Below are positions 1 to 7,900 of a stretch of DNA of 15,027 nucleotides, one piece after another. Made by a program: the position numbers and the translations under genes. The stretch covers positions 1 to 15,027 of the forward strand of contig CAZQIV010000151.1 of assembly GCA_964593705.1 (NCBI GenBank), written 5' to 3'. The notes beneath the pieces are model-generated. The model searched no databases. It was given only the letters and a program-made list of their open reading frames with translations, and was not told the DNA's origin. This stretch comes from SABY01 sp964593705 (GTDB lineage Bacteria > Bacteroidota > Bacteroidia > Bacteroidales > 4484-276). Positions within the stretch are counted from its first letter, which is position 1, and each line of letters opens with the position of its first letter.

Positions 1-272
1 CCAGAACACACGATGAACCATCCGGTGTTCGCTCCACCCAAGCTATTGTATATCCAAACCCGGCCAGGGACTTTGTACAGATCGAGTTTAGCATGGCCTA
101 CACCCAGGCCACATTCAGCTTGCTGGATATAAGCGGCAAAACGGTTTTTGAAAAACTGCTCACTGCCAACAAACAAAGCCTCGATATTTCGGGCATCCCG
201 GCAGGCACATACATTTATAGGGTTTATAACCAAAAGGGCTTGGATGAAAGGGGGAAACTAATGGTGGAATGA
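1..272 (+). CDS. C-terminal fragment of a type IX secretion cargo protein (T9SS type A sorting domain)
   Basis: Only the last 89 complete codons are present; the first full codon begins at base 3 and the stop is TGA at 270-272. The peptide contains YPNPARDFVQIEF, then FSLLDISGKTV, then LDISGIPAGTYIYRV, and ends GKLMVE. This is the usual order of the T9SS type A C-terminal sorting domain: a YPNP start, a beta-sandwich with a 'D..GK.V' strand, and the 'L..G.Y.Y.V' strand. In this family the domain directs export across the outer membrane by the type IX machinery and is then cleaved, often with attachment of the cargo to surface lipopolysaccharide. The functional part of the protein lies outside the window, so its activity is unknown. 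The reading frame is clean to the edge. Confidence 0.9.
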   Translation, partial: RTHDEPSGVRSTQAIVYPNPARDFVQIEFSMAYTQATFSLLDISGKTVFEKLLTANKQSLDISGIPAGTYIYRVYNQKGLDERGKLMVE

Positions 273-302
273 TACAGACTTTTATATAGAACCAACATCG
301 GA

Positions 303-390
303 GATCGGACATCTTACATCGGACACCGATGTGTCGGTGCAGGCTATCTTATATTTTATATCAGATATCCGATGTAAGATGTAAGATGTG
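303..390. repeat. Inverted repeat with an inner hairpin
   Basis: A 14-bp arm at 310-323 (CATCTTACATCGGA) is perfectly complementary to 368-381. Between them a second hairpin, CACCGA (324-329) and TCGGTG (334-339), closes on a 4-base loop. The sequence after the right arm continues with GTAAGATGTGTGATGTG, a partial tandem duplication of the arm. There is no T-run after it, so it is unlikely to be a simple intrinsic terminator for the upstream gene, although it starts about 30 bp past that gene's stop. Confidence 0.75.
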
Positions 391-408
391 TGATGTGTGG
401 TAGTAGAT

Positions 409-491
409 AAACCTAACAGATTTTCAGGTTTTAGCATCGGATTCCTTTTCAAAGATCAGGATAAACTCAGAAGGGTAAACCTGTTAGGTTT
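409..491. repeat. Inverted repeat pair
   Basis: AAACCTAACAG (409-419) is the exact reverse complement of CTGTTAGGTTT (481-491). The right arm also lies in a small hairpin of its own, AAACCT (477-482) and AGGTTT (486-491). No coding potential is convincing here. Confidence 0.6.
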
Positions 492-683
492 CCCAATATA
501 TTACTCCAACACTCCACCACTCCACTACTCCAAAACTCCTCTCATCTCTCACTTCTCCCTCCCGAAAAGTAGAAAATTTTCAATTTTCGTAACTTTTCGA
601 GGATGCACGGGCAAAGCCCGGCACTCTCACCTCTCATTTCTCATCTCTATCTTCTCCCCTCTCCCCTCTAAGCTCTGTTACTT
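492..683. repeat. Low-complexity CT-rich stretch with two small hairpins
   Basis: The top strand is dominated by ACTCC, CTCTCAT and TTCTCC-like words. Two stem-loops interrupt it: CGAAAAGT (563-570) with ACTTTTCG (592-599), and CGGGC (608-612) with GCCCG (616-620) around an AAA loop. An open frame that crosses this region has low-complexity content and no recognisable domain; I regard it as non-coding. Confidence 0.55.
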
Positions 684-906
684 CCCGGGCTTATTCACGG
701 GGTGACTTATATCGGGTGATCAGGAAAAGTCATCCGATGAATAATGTTTAAGCAAATGACATTATGCGAATAGTACTGGTACTACTTCCGGGAGTAATTC
801 ATCGGATGACTTTACTCGACCAGAAGTCACACCGTGAATCATTTCAAAAAGCAGGGCAGGTTATGAAATTGAGCATAACTGCCCGGGCTTATTCACGGGG
901 TGACTT
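684..906. repeat. Nested palindromic element flanked by 25-bp direct repeats
   Basis: A 25-bp sequence beginning CCCGGGCTTATTCACGGG occurs at 684-708 and again, identically, at 882-906. A third, inverted copy of its last 16 bases sits at 824-839 with one mismatch. Inside 693-839 a second pair of perfect 17-bp arms occurs at 726-742 (AAAGTCATCCGATGAAT) and 797-813, and near the centre is TAGTAC-TG-GTACTA. A further hairpin lies at 854-865 with 874-884, one base bulged, overlapping the start of the right direct repeat. No protein is encoded. The architecture resembles a REP/BIME-like or MITE-like non-autonomous repeat; the family is not identified. Confidence 0.7.
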
Positions 907-944
907 TCGTTAAGTCTTTTCGCCTCCTCAGGTTACTATTGTTT

Positions 945-965
945 CTCCGTAGGAGTCCTTCGGAC
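945..965. repeat. Two abutting short hairpins with 3-base loops
   Basis: CTCC-gta-GGAG (945-955) is followed directly by GTCC-ttc-GGAC (955-965). The stems are only 4 bp and share a base. Small repeats of this form occur between genes in many Bacteroidota; a function cannot be read from the sequence. Confidence 0.45.
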
Positions 966-1088
966 ATTCATTCTATCATCCATTTATTCTATCATCCATT
1001 CTGTCATTCATTCATTCTATCATCTATTCATTCATTCATTCTATCATTCATTCTTTCATTCATTCTGTCATTCATTCATTCTGTCACT
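966..1088. repeat. Degenerate CATT/CTAT microsatellite
   Basis: About 120 bp made almost entirely of CATT, ATTC and CTAT words, with 4-bp periodicity broken by occasional substitutions. The open frame reading through it (repetitive His/Ser/Ile/Phe) is explained by the microsatellite and is not a gene. Confidence 0.85.
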
Positions 1089-1157
1089 CCACTTCTCCAT
1101 TCTAACAATTTCTTAAAAACTTACAAAACCAAAACCCTGTAAGTAATTTATTCGGTC

Positions 1158-1165
1158 TATTTTTG
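1158..1165 (+). promoter_or_regulatory. Possible -7 promoter element for the ABC exporter operon
   Basis: TATTTTTG matches the Bacteroidota -7 consensus TAnnTTTG exactly and ends 23 bp before the ATG at 1189. I see no good TTG at the expected distance upstream (around 1135), so the -33 element is weak or absent. The 5' leader would be short. Confidence 0.4.
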
Positions 1166-1188
1166 TTTGCCCAAATAAAGATTTTAAA

Positions 1189-2118
1189 ATGGACATATTA
1201 AAAGCTGAACATATACGCAAACAATTTTCCGGCCACCTGGCGCTGGACAACGTGAGTATTACCGTTCCACAGGGAAGTATTTTTGGACTGCTTGGCCCAA
1301 ACGGGGCAGGCAAGACCACACTAATCCGCATCATCAACCGCATTACGGCACAGGACGAAGGGAATGTGTTTTTTGACGGCCGCCCCATCCAAACCAACGA
1401 TGTGAACCAAATTGGATACCTGCCCGAGGAGCGTGGCCTCTACAAAAAAATGAAAGTCGGCGAACAGGCCATGTACCTTGCCCGCCTGAAAGGTTTGGAT
1501 AAAAAGCAGGCTCATGAGCGCTTGAAATATTGGTTTGATAAATTTGAAATCACAGCCTGGTGGAACAAAAAGGTAGAGGAGCTCTCCAAAGGGATGCAGC
1601 AAAAAGTACAGTTTATCGTTACCGTGCTGCACAAACCCAAGCTCCTGATCTTCGATGAACCTTTTTCAGGCTTCGACCCCATCAACGTTAACCTGCTCAA
1701 GGAGGAAATCCTGAATATTAAAAACAATGGGGGAACCATCATCTTTTCCACCCACAACATGGCATCGGTTGAAGAACTTTGCGACCACATTGCATTGATC
1801 CATAATGCCCAAAAAATACTGGACGGAGATATGAGCCAAATAAAAGCCGATTTTAAAAACAATATTTTTGAGATCGTTTACCGGAATGGCGGGGTTGATT
1901 TTAAAGATGTGATCCCTTCCCAATACCAACTACTTGAGGAAAAAGCCGATGTAAAACTAAAACGCGTCAAAATCCAGATTCCACAAAACGAGTCACCCAA
2001 CAGCTTACTCAACTTTGCCATCAGTCATGTTGAAGTCCACGGATTTACCGAGATTCTTCCCACAATGAACGACATATTTATTTCGAAAGTTAAAGGAACA
2101 CCACAAAGCCATGCATAA
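1189..2118 (+). CDS. ABC exporter ATP-binding subunit (NatA-like)
   Basis: 309 residues. This is the cytoplasmic ATPase of a two-component ABC-2 type exporter. Visible motifs in order: Walker A GPNGAGKT (36-43), the Q-loop region GYLPEERGLY (76-85, with Glu where many ABC proteins have Gln, as is common in NatA-like proteins), ABC signature LSKGMQQ (132-138), Walker B LLIFDEP (152-158), D-loop GFDP (161-164) and the switch His189 in STHN. About 100 residues follow the nucleotide-binding domain, matching the accessory C-terminal domain of this subfamily. The stop codon overlaps the start of the permease gene by 8 bp, so the two are translationally coupled. The substrate is not predictable; relatives export sodium, drugs or peptides. 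The AT-rich region before the ATG has no Shine-Dalgarno sequence. Confidence 0.92.
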   Translation: MDILKAEHIRKQFSGHLALDNVSITVPQGSIFGLLGPNGAGKTTLIRIINRITAQDEGNVFFDGRPIQTNDVNQIGYLPEERGLYKKMKVGEQAMYLARLKGLDKKQAHERLKYWFDKFEITAWWNKKVEELSKGMQQKVQFIVTVLHKPKLLIFDEPFSGFDPINVNLLKEEILNIKNNGGTIIFSTHNMASVEELCDHIALIHNAQKILDGDMSQIKADFKNNIFEIVYRNGGVDFKDVIPSQYQLLEEKADVKLKRVKIQIPQNESPNSLLNFAISHVEVHGFTEILPTMNDIFISKVKGTPQSHA

Positions 2119-3451
2119 AATATTTATCATCATACAACGCGAATACCTGACCAGGGTGCGTAAAAAGTCTTTCCTCATCATGACCATCCTTGGCCCAATA
2201 TTAATGGCCTCGGTGTATATTTTACCAGTTTATCTCACTACCTTTTCTGACGAAGAAAAAAAGGTGCAGGTACTAGATGAAACAGGATTATTTGTAAAGG
2301 AATTCAAAAACACGGATGATTTTCAATTTATCCCCATCAAAATGGATATTGAAACTGCTAAAGAGAACTTTGCCTTGAGTGGCGATTATGGCTTGCTCTA
2401 CATTCCGGCAACGGAGTTGAGCGTACCCACAACAGGTATTTTCTATACTACCTCCTCTCCTTCCATCGATATTACCAGCCACATTAAAAATGTGATGAAA
2501 CGTGAAGTAGAAAGCCTGAAGTTGGAAGCCTCGGGCATTGATCCGGATATTTTACGAGCCATCAAATCGAGCATCGTACTCAATACACTCAAAATTGATG
2601 AGAGCGGAAACGAAGAAAAAAGCTACACCGAAATCAACATGGGTCTAAGCATTTTCGCCGCGCTGCTCATTTATTTGTTCATCTTCATTTTTGGCGCACA
2701 GGTTATGCGTGGTGTCATCGAAGAAAAAACCAACCGCATTGTGGAGGTCATTGTGTCGTCAGTAAAACCCTTCCAACTGATGATGGGAAAAATAGTAGGC
2801 GTAGCCATGGTTGGCCTTACGCAGTTTTCGTTATGGATTGTGTTAACAGGCATTTTGGTTGGTGTATTTATGGCCACGGTTGGTGGTGAAGATATGATGG
2901 CCGGTTCACAGAAAATGATGGACACACAGGGCAAAGTATTGTCAACGCAAGAACTCGCTGAATTTTCGAAAGCAGCACAAGCTGAATCTTCAACCACCAT
3001 GCAAATTATCGAAGGCATTCAATCCATAGATGCTCCGGTGATGATCGGATCATTTTTGTTTTATTTCCTTTTCGGATATCTGCTTTACGGGGCTTTATTT
3101 GCTGCCATCGGCTCGGCTGTGGATAACGAAACCGACACCCAGCAATTTATGTTGCCCGTCACCATCCCGCTTATTCTTTCGATGGTGATGATCGGTTTCA
3201 TTGTTACCAACCCCGGTGGACCGGTTGCGTTCTGGTTGTCAATTATCCCATTGACATCTCCCGTAATAATGATGGCCCGCATTCCGTTTGGAGTGCCTGT
3301 ATGGGAAATTTGGCTGTCGATGGGATTGCTAGTTCTGGGATTTCTGGGAGCAACCTGGCTGGCCGGAAAAATATACCGTACCGGAATATTAATGTATGGC
3401 AAAAAAATCAACTACCGTGAATTGTGGAAGTGGTTAAAGTATAGGAATTAA
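2111..3451 (+). CDS. ABC-2 type exporter permease (NatB-like)
   Basis: 446 residues; membrane partner of the preceding ATPase, whose gene it overlaps by 8 bp. The N-terminus is a short cytoplasmic segment (MHKIFIIIQREYLTRVRKK) followed by a membrane span at about 21-43. A soluble, probably extracytoplasmic domain (about 45-175) follows. Further hydrophobic spans lie at about 178-198, 226-256, 310-336, 346-366, 372-390 and 398-418. The sequence GVIEEKTNRIVEVIVSSVKP (201-220) is the characteristic cytoplasmic coupling segment of the NatB/YhaP-like permeases. A polar insert rich in Gln, Ser and Met (about 258-305) separates two spans. The C-terminus is basic. The stop codon is followed immediately, in the same reading frame, by a 9-bp tandem array. 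Substrate unknown. Confidence 0.88.
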   Translation: MHKIFIIIQREYLTRVRKKSFLIMTILGPILMASVYILPVYLTTFSDEEKKVQVLDETGLFVKEFKNTDDFQFIPIKMDIETAKENFALSGDYGLLYIPATELSVPTTGIFYTTSSPSIDITSHIKNVMKREVESLKLEASGIDPDILRAIKSSIVLNTLKIDESGNEEKSYTEINMGLSIFAALLIYLFIFIFGAQVMRGVIEEKTNRIVEVIVSSVKPFQLMMGKIVGVAMVGLTQFSLWIVLTGILVGVFMATVGGEDMMAGSQKMMDTQGKVLSTQELAEFSKAAQAESSTTMQIIEGIQSIDAPVMIGSFLFYFLFGYLLYGALFAAIGSAVDNETDTQQFMLPVTIPLILSMVMIGFIVTNPGGPVAFWLSIIPLTSPVIMMARIPFGVPVWEIWLSMGLLVLGFLGATWLAGKIYRTGILMYGKKINYRELWKWLKYRN

Positions 3452-3655
3452 CGAAGAGACTTTAGAGAAGTAAGCGACTTTAGCGAACTTAGCGAACTTA
3501 GAGACTTGAGAGACTTAAGCGACTTTAGAGACCTTAGCGACTTTAGCGACTTTAGAGACTTTAGCGACTTTAGAGACTTTAGAGAACTAAGAGAAGTAGG
3601 CGAACGAAGAGAACGAAGCGACCTTAGCACCCTTAGCGAACGAAGCGACAAGCGG
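3449..3655. repeat. 9-bp tandem array, consensus GA(C/A)NNNAG(C/A)
   Basis: About 22 contiguous 9-bp units from 3458 to 3655, such as GACTTTAGA, GACTTTAGC, GAACTTAGC, GACCTTAGC and GAACGAAGC, with a degenerate unit overlapping the permease stop codon. The spacing is exactly 9 bp throughout, with no indels. The middle triplet varies (TTT, CTT, TTA, TTG, CTA, GTA, CGA) while the flanks vary only between C and A. Because the unit is a multiple of three, frames stay open on both strands: (D/E)(F/L/R)(S/R) forward and Ser-Leu-Lys reverse. The array is in the frame of the permease; a read-through product would run to the TAA at 3698-3700. There are no spacers, so it is not a CRISPR. A second array of the same family follows prmA. 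Confidence 0.9.
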
Positions 3656-3664
3656 ATGCTGTAC

Positions 3665-3684
3665 AAACAACGCATGCGTTGTTT
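3665..3684. promoter_or_regulatory. 20-bp perfect palindrome upstream of prmA
   Basis: AAACAACGCA at 3665-3674 is followed without a gap by its exact reverse complement TGCGTTGTTT. It ends 36 bp before the prmA start. Perfect symmetry without a loop fits a dimeric repressor operator or a cruciform-forming site better than a terminator, and no T-run follows. The role is unknown. Confidence 0.5.
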
Positions 3685-3720
3685 CATAATAAGCAAATAA
3701 CAAAATAACTTATAAAAAAA

Positions 3721-4560
3721 ATGAACTACGTACAAACAGAGATTTTTATTGAAGGAGAAAACAAAACCGAAACTGGTGAAATTCTCATCGCATTGCTCAG
3801 TGAGCATCCTTTCGAGAGCTTCGATGAAACCGAAACCGGCATCAGGTGCTTTATGCCCCTTAGTGTTTTTAAGCGCGAAGAAATTGCGGAAGCTTTAAAT
3901 CAGTTAAAATCAACGATGAATTTCAACTATGAAATCACCGAAATTGAAGACCAAAACTGGAACAAAAAGTGGGAAAGCAATTACGATCCGGTGCTTATTG
4001 ATGGGACATGCTATATCAGGGCCCCTTTTCATGAAGCAAAAAAAGAGGTAGATTACCAAATTGTGATTGAGCCAAAAATGTCGTTTGGAACGGCACACCA
4101 CGAAACCACTTCGATGATGATAAGCTACATTCTGGAAAACAACTGGGAAAATCTTTCGGTTTTGGATATGGGCTGCGGTACCGGTGTACTGGCCATCCTG
4201 GCCTCTATGAAAGGTGCAACCAGGCTTTTAGCCATCGACAATGACGAATGGGCTTATAGCAATACTGTCGAAAACCTGGAGCGAAACAACATCACCAACA
4301 CCAAAGCGCTTCAGGGCGGAAAAGAGCTTATCCCGCACCAGGTCTTTGATGTGATTTTGGCTAATATTAACAGAAATATTTTGTTGGATCAAATAGCAAA
4401 ATACAGCCAGGTTCTACTATATGGCGGGAAACTTTTTATGAGCGGCTTTTATGAAGAGGATATCCCGATTATTGTAAAAGAAGCAGAAAAGCACAATTTG
4501 AAATTTACAGATAAGAAATTAAAAAATAAATGGGTAGCGGTGCGAATGGTGAAAGTATAA
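3721..4560 (+). CDS. prmA: Ribosomal protein L11 methyltransferase
   Basis: 279 residues, close to the usual length of PrmA in this phylum. It uses S-adenosylmethionine to trimethylate amino groups of ribosomal protein L11 in the cytoplasm. The N-terminal about 70 residues form the substrate-recognition domain, followed by the W..KWESNYDP linker (80-90). Catalytic-domain motifs: FGTAHHETT (122-130), equivalent to the family's FGTGxHxTT; SAM motif I LDMGCGTG (148-155); acidic ribose-binding Asp in AIDND (171-175); and LANINRNILL (213-222), the N-[IP] motif of the family. The ATG at 3721 follows the AT-rich TTATAAAAAAA and fits the family N-terminus. The gene sits between two copies of the same 9-bp repeat family, with no tight coupling to either neighbour. 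MetK, which makes its methyl donor, is encoded about 9 kb downstream. Confidence 0.95.
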   Translation: MNYVQTEIFIEGENKTETGEILIALLSEHPFESFDETETGIRCFMPLSVFKREEIAEALNQLKSTMNFNYEITEIEDQNWNKKWESNYDPVLIDGTCYIRAPFHEAKKEVDYQIVIEPKMSFGTAHHETTSMMISYILENNWENLSVLDMGCGTGVLAILASMKGATRLLAIDNDEWAYSNTVENLERNNITNTKALQGGKELIPHQVFDVILANINRNILLDQIAKYSQVLLYGGKLFMSGFYEEDIPIIVKEAEKHNLKFTDKKLKNKWVAVRMVKV

Positions 4561-4563
4561 TGA

Positions 4564-4898
4564 GAACGAAGCGACTTTAGAGACTTTAGCGACTTGAGCG
4601 ACTTTAGAGACCTTAGCGAACGAAGAGACTTTAGCGACCTAAGCGACTTTAGCGACCTAAGCGACTTTAGCGACCTAAGCGNNNNNNNNNNNNNNNNNNN
4701 NNNNNNNNNNNNNNNNNNNNNNNNNNNNNNNNNNNNNNNNNNNNNNNNNNNNNNNNNNNNNNNNNNNNNNNNNNNNNNNNNGACCTAAGCGACTTTAGCG
4801 ACCTAAGCGACTTTAGCGACCTAAGCGACTTTAGAGACTTTAAAGACCTTAGCGACTTTAGAGACTTTAGAGAACAAAGAGAACGAAGCGAAAAAGAA
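4564..4898. repeat. Second 9-bp tandem array, interrupted by an assembly gap
   Basis: Units of the same family as at 3458-3655 run from 4564 to 4681 and resume at 4782, ending near 4898. The outer units are degenerate (GAACGAAGC, GACTTGAGC, GACCTTAGC). Next to the gap they become a homogeneous 18-bp higher-order repeat, GACTTTAGC-GACCTAAGC: three copies on the left from 4627, and the same alternation on the right to 4826. The first unit starts 4 bp after the prmA TAA and is in the prmA frame, after TAA TGA. The array ends about 30 bp before the next gene. The true copy number is unknown because of the gap. Confidence 0.9.
4682..4781. other. Assembly gap of 100 N
   Basis: Exactly 100 N bases, the conventional length for a scaffold gap of unknown size. 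Both edges lie within the same homogeneous 18-bp repeat, so the assembler evidently failed to span a longer array. Confidence 0.98.
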
Positions 4899-4929
4899 AG
4901 AAATTAAATTATTAGATTTATACTTTAAA

Positions 4930-7900
4930 ATGAAATTTAAACTTTGGCTGATATTGATAACTTTTTTAATGGCATCTTCTTTTGTCAAAGGCCAGGTTTT
5001 ACGCTCGTTTACCCCGGACTCAATCACCTTTATTGAGGAACTTTATTCACATTTTAATCGAATCTCCAACAAAGAAAATAAAAATGAAGCGCTAGAGACG
5101 CTTGAAACATTTCAACAACTTTGGATGGCCGAAACCTTTGCCCCGAAGGAAAAACAAGCCATCTATACATTATCAAACTTTATGCTTTCAGGCAGAGTAA
5201 AAACCTTCCCTCATTTCCAATATTTTTTAGAGTCACTTTTACTTTTAAAAAATCAAAACTTCAAAAACAACCAACAAATGATGTGGCTGGAGGGATTGAA
5301 ACAATCGCTAGAAAATTCAAACAGCCTAAAAGATTATAATGCCATCATCGAATTCAGTGTTTCACTTTTATCTAACAATATTCTTTACAGTACCAGGGTT
5401 TTCACCTGGCAAGCCGAAGACACCAAATTCAGGTTCAACATTGATTCGGTATTTCATGTTGATTTCGAAAGTACTAACTTAATGTGCAGCACTAAACTCG
5501 ACAGCGCCATCATATACAATACCTCCGGTTCATATTACCCCACAAGTGCTGATTGGTTTGGGAAATCGGGAAAAATTACCTGGGAAAGGGCCGGCCTGGA
5601 TTCTGACAAAGTTTTTGCCCGGTTCGGAGAATATCATATTTCCCTTAAATCTTCACCTTTCACCATTAAAAACGTCAATTTTTACAACCTCAATTTATTC
5701 CCCGATCCCTTGCCGGGAACACTTACTGATAAAATTTCGTCCGATGTCGTGGAACCGGAAAGTACCAATTATCCTTTTTTTAAGTCAACGGTAAGAAAAC
5801 TCTTTATCCCTGATATTTTCAAGGATATCGACTATGAGGGGGGCTTCGCTATGAAAGGAGCAAATATTTTAGGAGAAAGTGATGAATCTTCCATTTCACA
5901 ACTCACATTTAAAAGAGCTTACCGTGATAAAAACGGCAAATATGATCTGCTCGTAGCCCGATCCAATACCTTCATTATCAAGCCCGATCTTATCATGGCT
6001 TCCCGGGTGAGGGTAGCAATTTATCACCAGGACGATTCAATTTTTCACTCAGCGGTGCAATTCAAATATTCAGATAAAAACAGGGAAGTATCGCTATTTC
6101 GCAAAAAAGAGGGCATAATGGAAAGCTTATATTTCGATACTTTTCATAATGTGGATATTGATTGCGAGGCTGTTTACTGGAAAATGGACGAACCTGAAAT
6201 CCGTTTCAGATCCATCATGGGGATACAACCAAAAAGCGAAGCAAGGTTTATTTCGGATAAATATTTTATCGAACAACAATACGACATGCTCCAGGGTCTC
6301 GACCTGGTGCATCCCCTAATTGTGATTTACAATTTCGCTAATAAATATAAACGAGAAAGTTTTTTTGTGTATGAGTTGGCCAAATTTATGAAAATGCCCG
6401 AAAATCAAGTAGAACGACAAATGATAAGGCTGGCAAAATATGGCTTTGTTTTTTATAATACCGACTCGAAGCAAGTAATTATCAACGATAAATTGTATCA
6501 CTACATTGCTGCAAAAAATGGAAGAGCAGACTACGATGTTATATCATTTTTCTCGGTGGCAAAAAATGAGGATAATGCAACCCTGAATCTTGATAATTTT
6601 GATATGAAGATAAGAGGAGTTCCCAGAATTTTCATCAGCGATTCGCAAAGTGTTTATATTTATCCTACAAAAGAAGAAGTGATATTAAGGAAAAATAAAG
6701 ATTTTCTGTTTTCCGGAAAAGTTGAGGTAGGGCTTTTTGAATTTAAAGCTACCGATTGTTTGTTCGAGTACGATACCTTTAAACTCAATATGCCCAACAT
6801 TGATGAAATGCGTTTCAAGGTAAGGGCGTTCGATGACAAAGAAGGTGAGGTTAATTTTGTGGATGTAAAAACAGTAATATCCGACATTAGCGGGGAATTA
6901 TTTATCGACTTTCCTTCCAATAAAAACAGTCTGAGAGATTTCCCTGAATATCCAATTTTTAAAAGCAACAGCGAATCTTATGTTTTCTACAATCAGGACT
7001 CGATTCACAACAATGCTTATAATCCTGAAACATTCAATTACCTCGTGAGGCCTTTTACCATTAATAAGCTTGCAGATTATTCGAATGTTGATCTTCAATT
7101 TGGTGGAAGCCTGAGTACGGCAGGAATTTTCCCTCCCGAAGTAAGCCTCCCCTTGCACGTTATGCCCGATTATTCCTTAGGCTTCCAAATTATTTCCCCT
7201 TCCCGGGGCTATCCTGTTTACGGTGGTAAAGGAACTTTTTATGATACGGTTACTCTTAGCAATTCCGGCCTGAGGGCTTCAGGCACCATCGAATACTTAA
7301 ATACGGTGTCAAAAGGAAAAAATATCTTGCTTTATCCCGACTCAGCCATTGGAAAGCTTGACGAATTTACAATGACAAAAAAAGAAACACCGGGAGCCAA
7401 ATTTCCTTCGGTGAGTGGCCAAAACCTCACACAACTTTGGCTACCATACCAGGACTCGCTTATGCTTGAGACTACCGATTCAAGTTTTGTACTTTTTGAC
7501 GATAAAGCCAGGCTCACAGGATCATTAACACTGGCTTCCAGTGTGATGACCGGTACAGGCAAACTTGACTTCCATAAGGCAAGCGCCATCTCTAATGGCT
7601 ACACTTTCGGCGCTGAATCATTTATGGCCGACACACTCGATTTAACAATAAAAGATTTGAATGAAGAAGCGCTTGCTTTTTCTACCACCAGCTTTTCGGC
7701 CAATGTAGATTTTGAAACCCAAAGCGGAAACTTTAAATCAGTTACCGACACCTCGATGATCGAATTCCCCATTACCCGCTATGCAGCAGATTTGGATGAG
7801 TTTGACTGGTATATGAACCGAGGTGAAATTAAACTTAAAAGTTCAGCCATAAATAGTGAAACAGATATTTCAACACTTTCGCTACGCGAGATGATGGACA

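Noticed and set aside
303..390. Intrinsic terminator for the T9SS cargo gene
   Set aside because: The inverted repeat has no T-tract after it and its arm is part of a repeated word, so a repeat is the simpler reading.
397..1142. Open frames at 397-705 and 900-1142 on the plus strand
   Set aside because: They translate CT-rich and CATT microsatellite sequence, cross the palindromic element and show no domain or normal composition.
3448..3807. Leucine/serine/lysine-rich open frame on the minus strand, and Asp/Phe/Ser-rich frames at 3506-3700 and 4594-4788
   Set aside because: They are by-products of a 9-bp repeat that never shifts frame; one overlaps prmA antisense and another includes the N gap.
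3458..4898. CRISPR array
   Set aside because: The repeats are contiguous 9-bp units with no unique spacers and no cas genes nearby.
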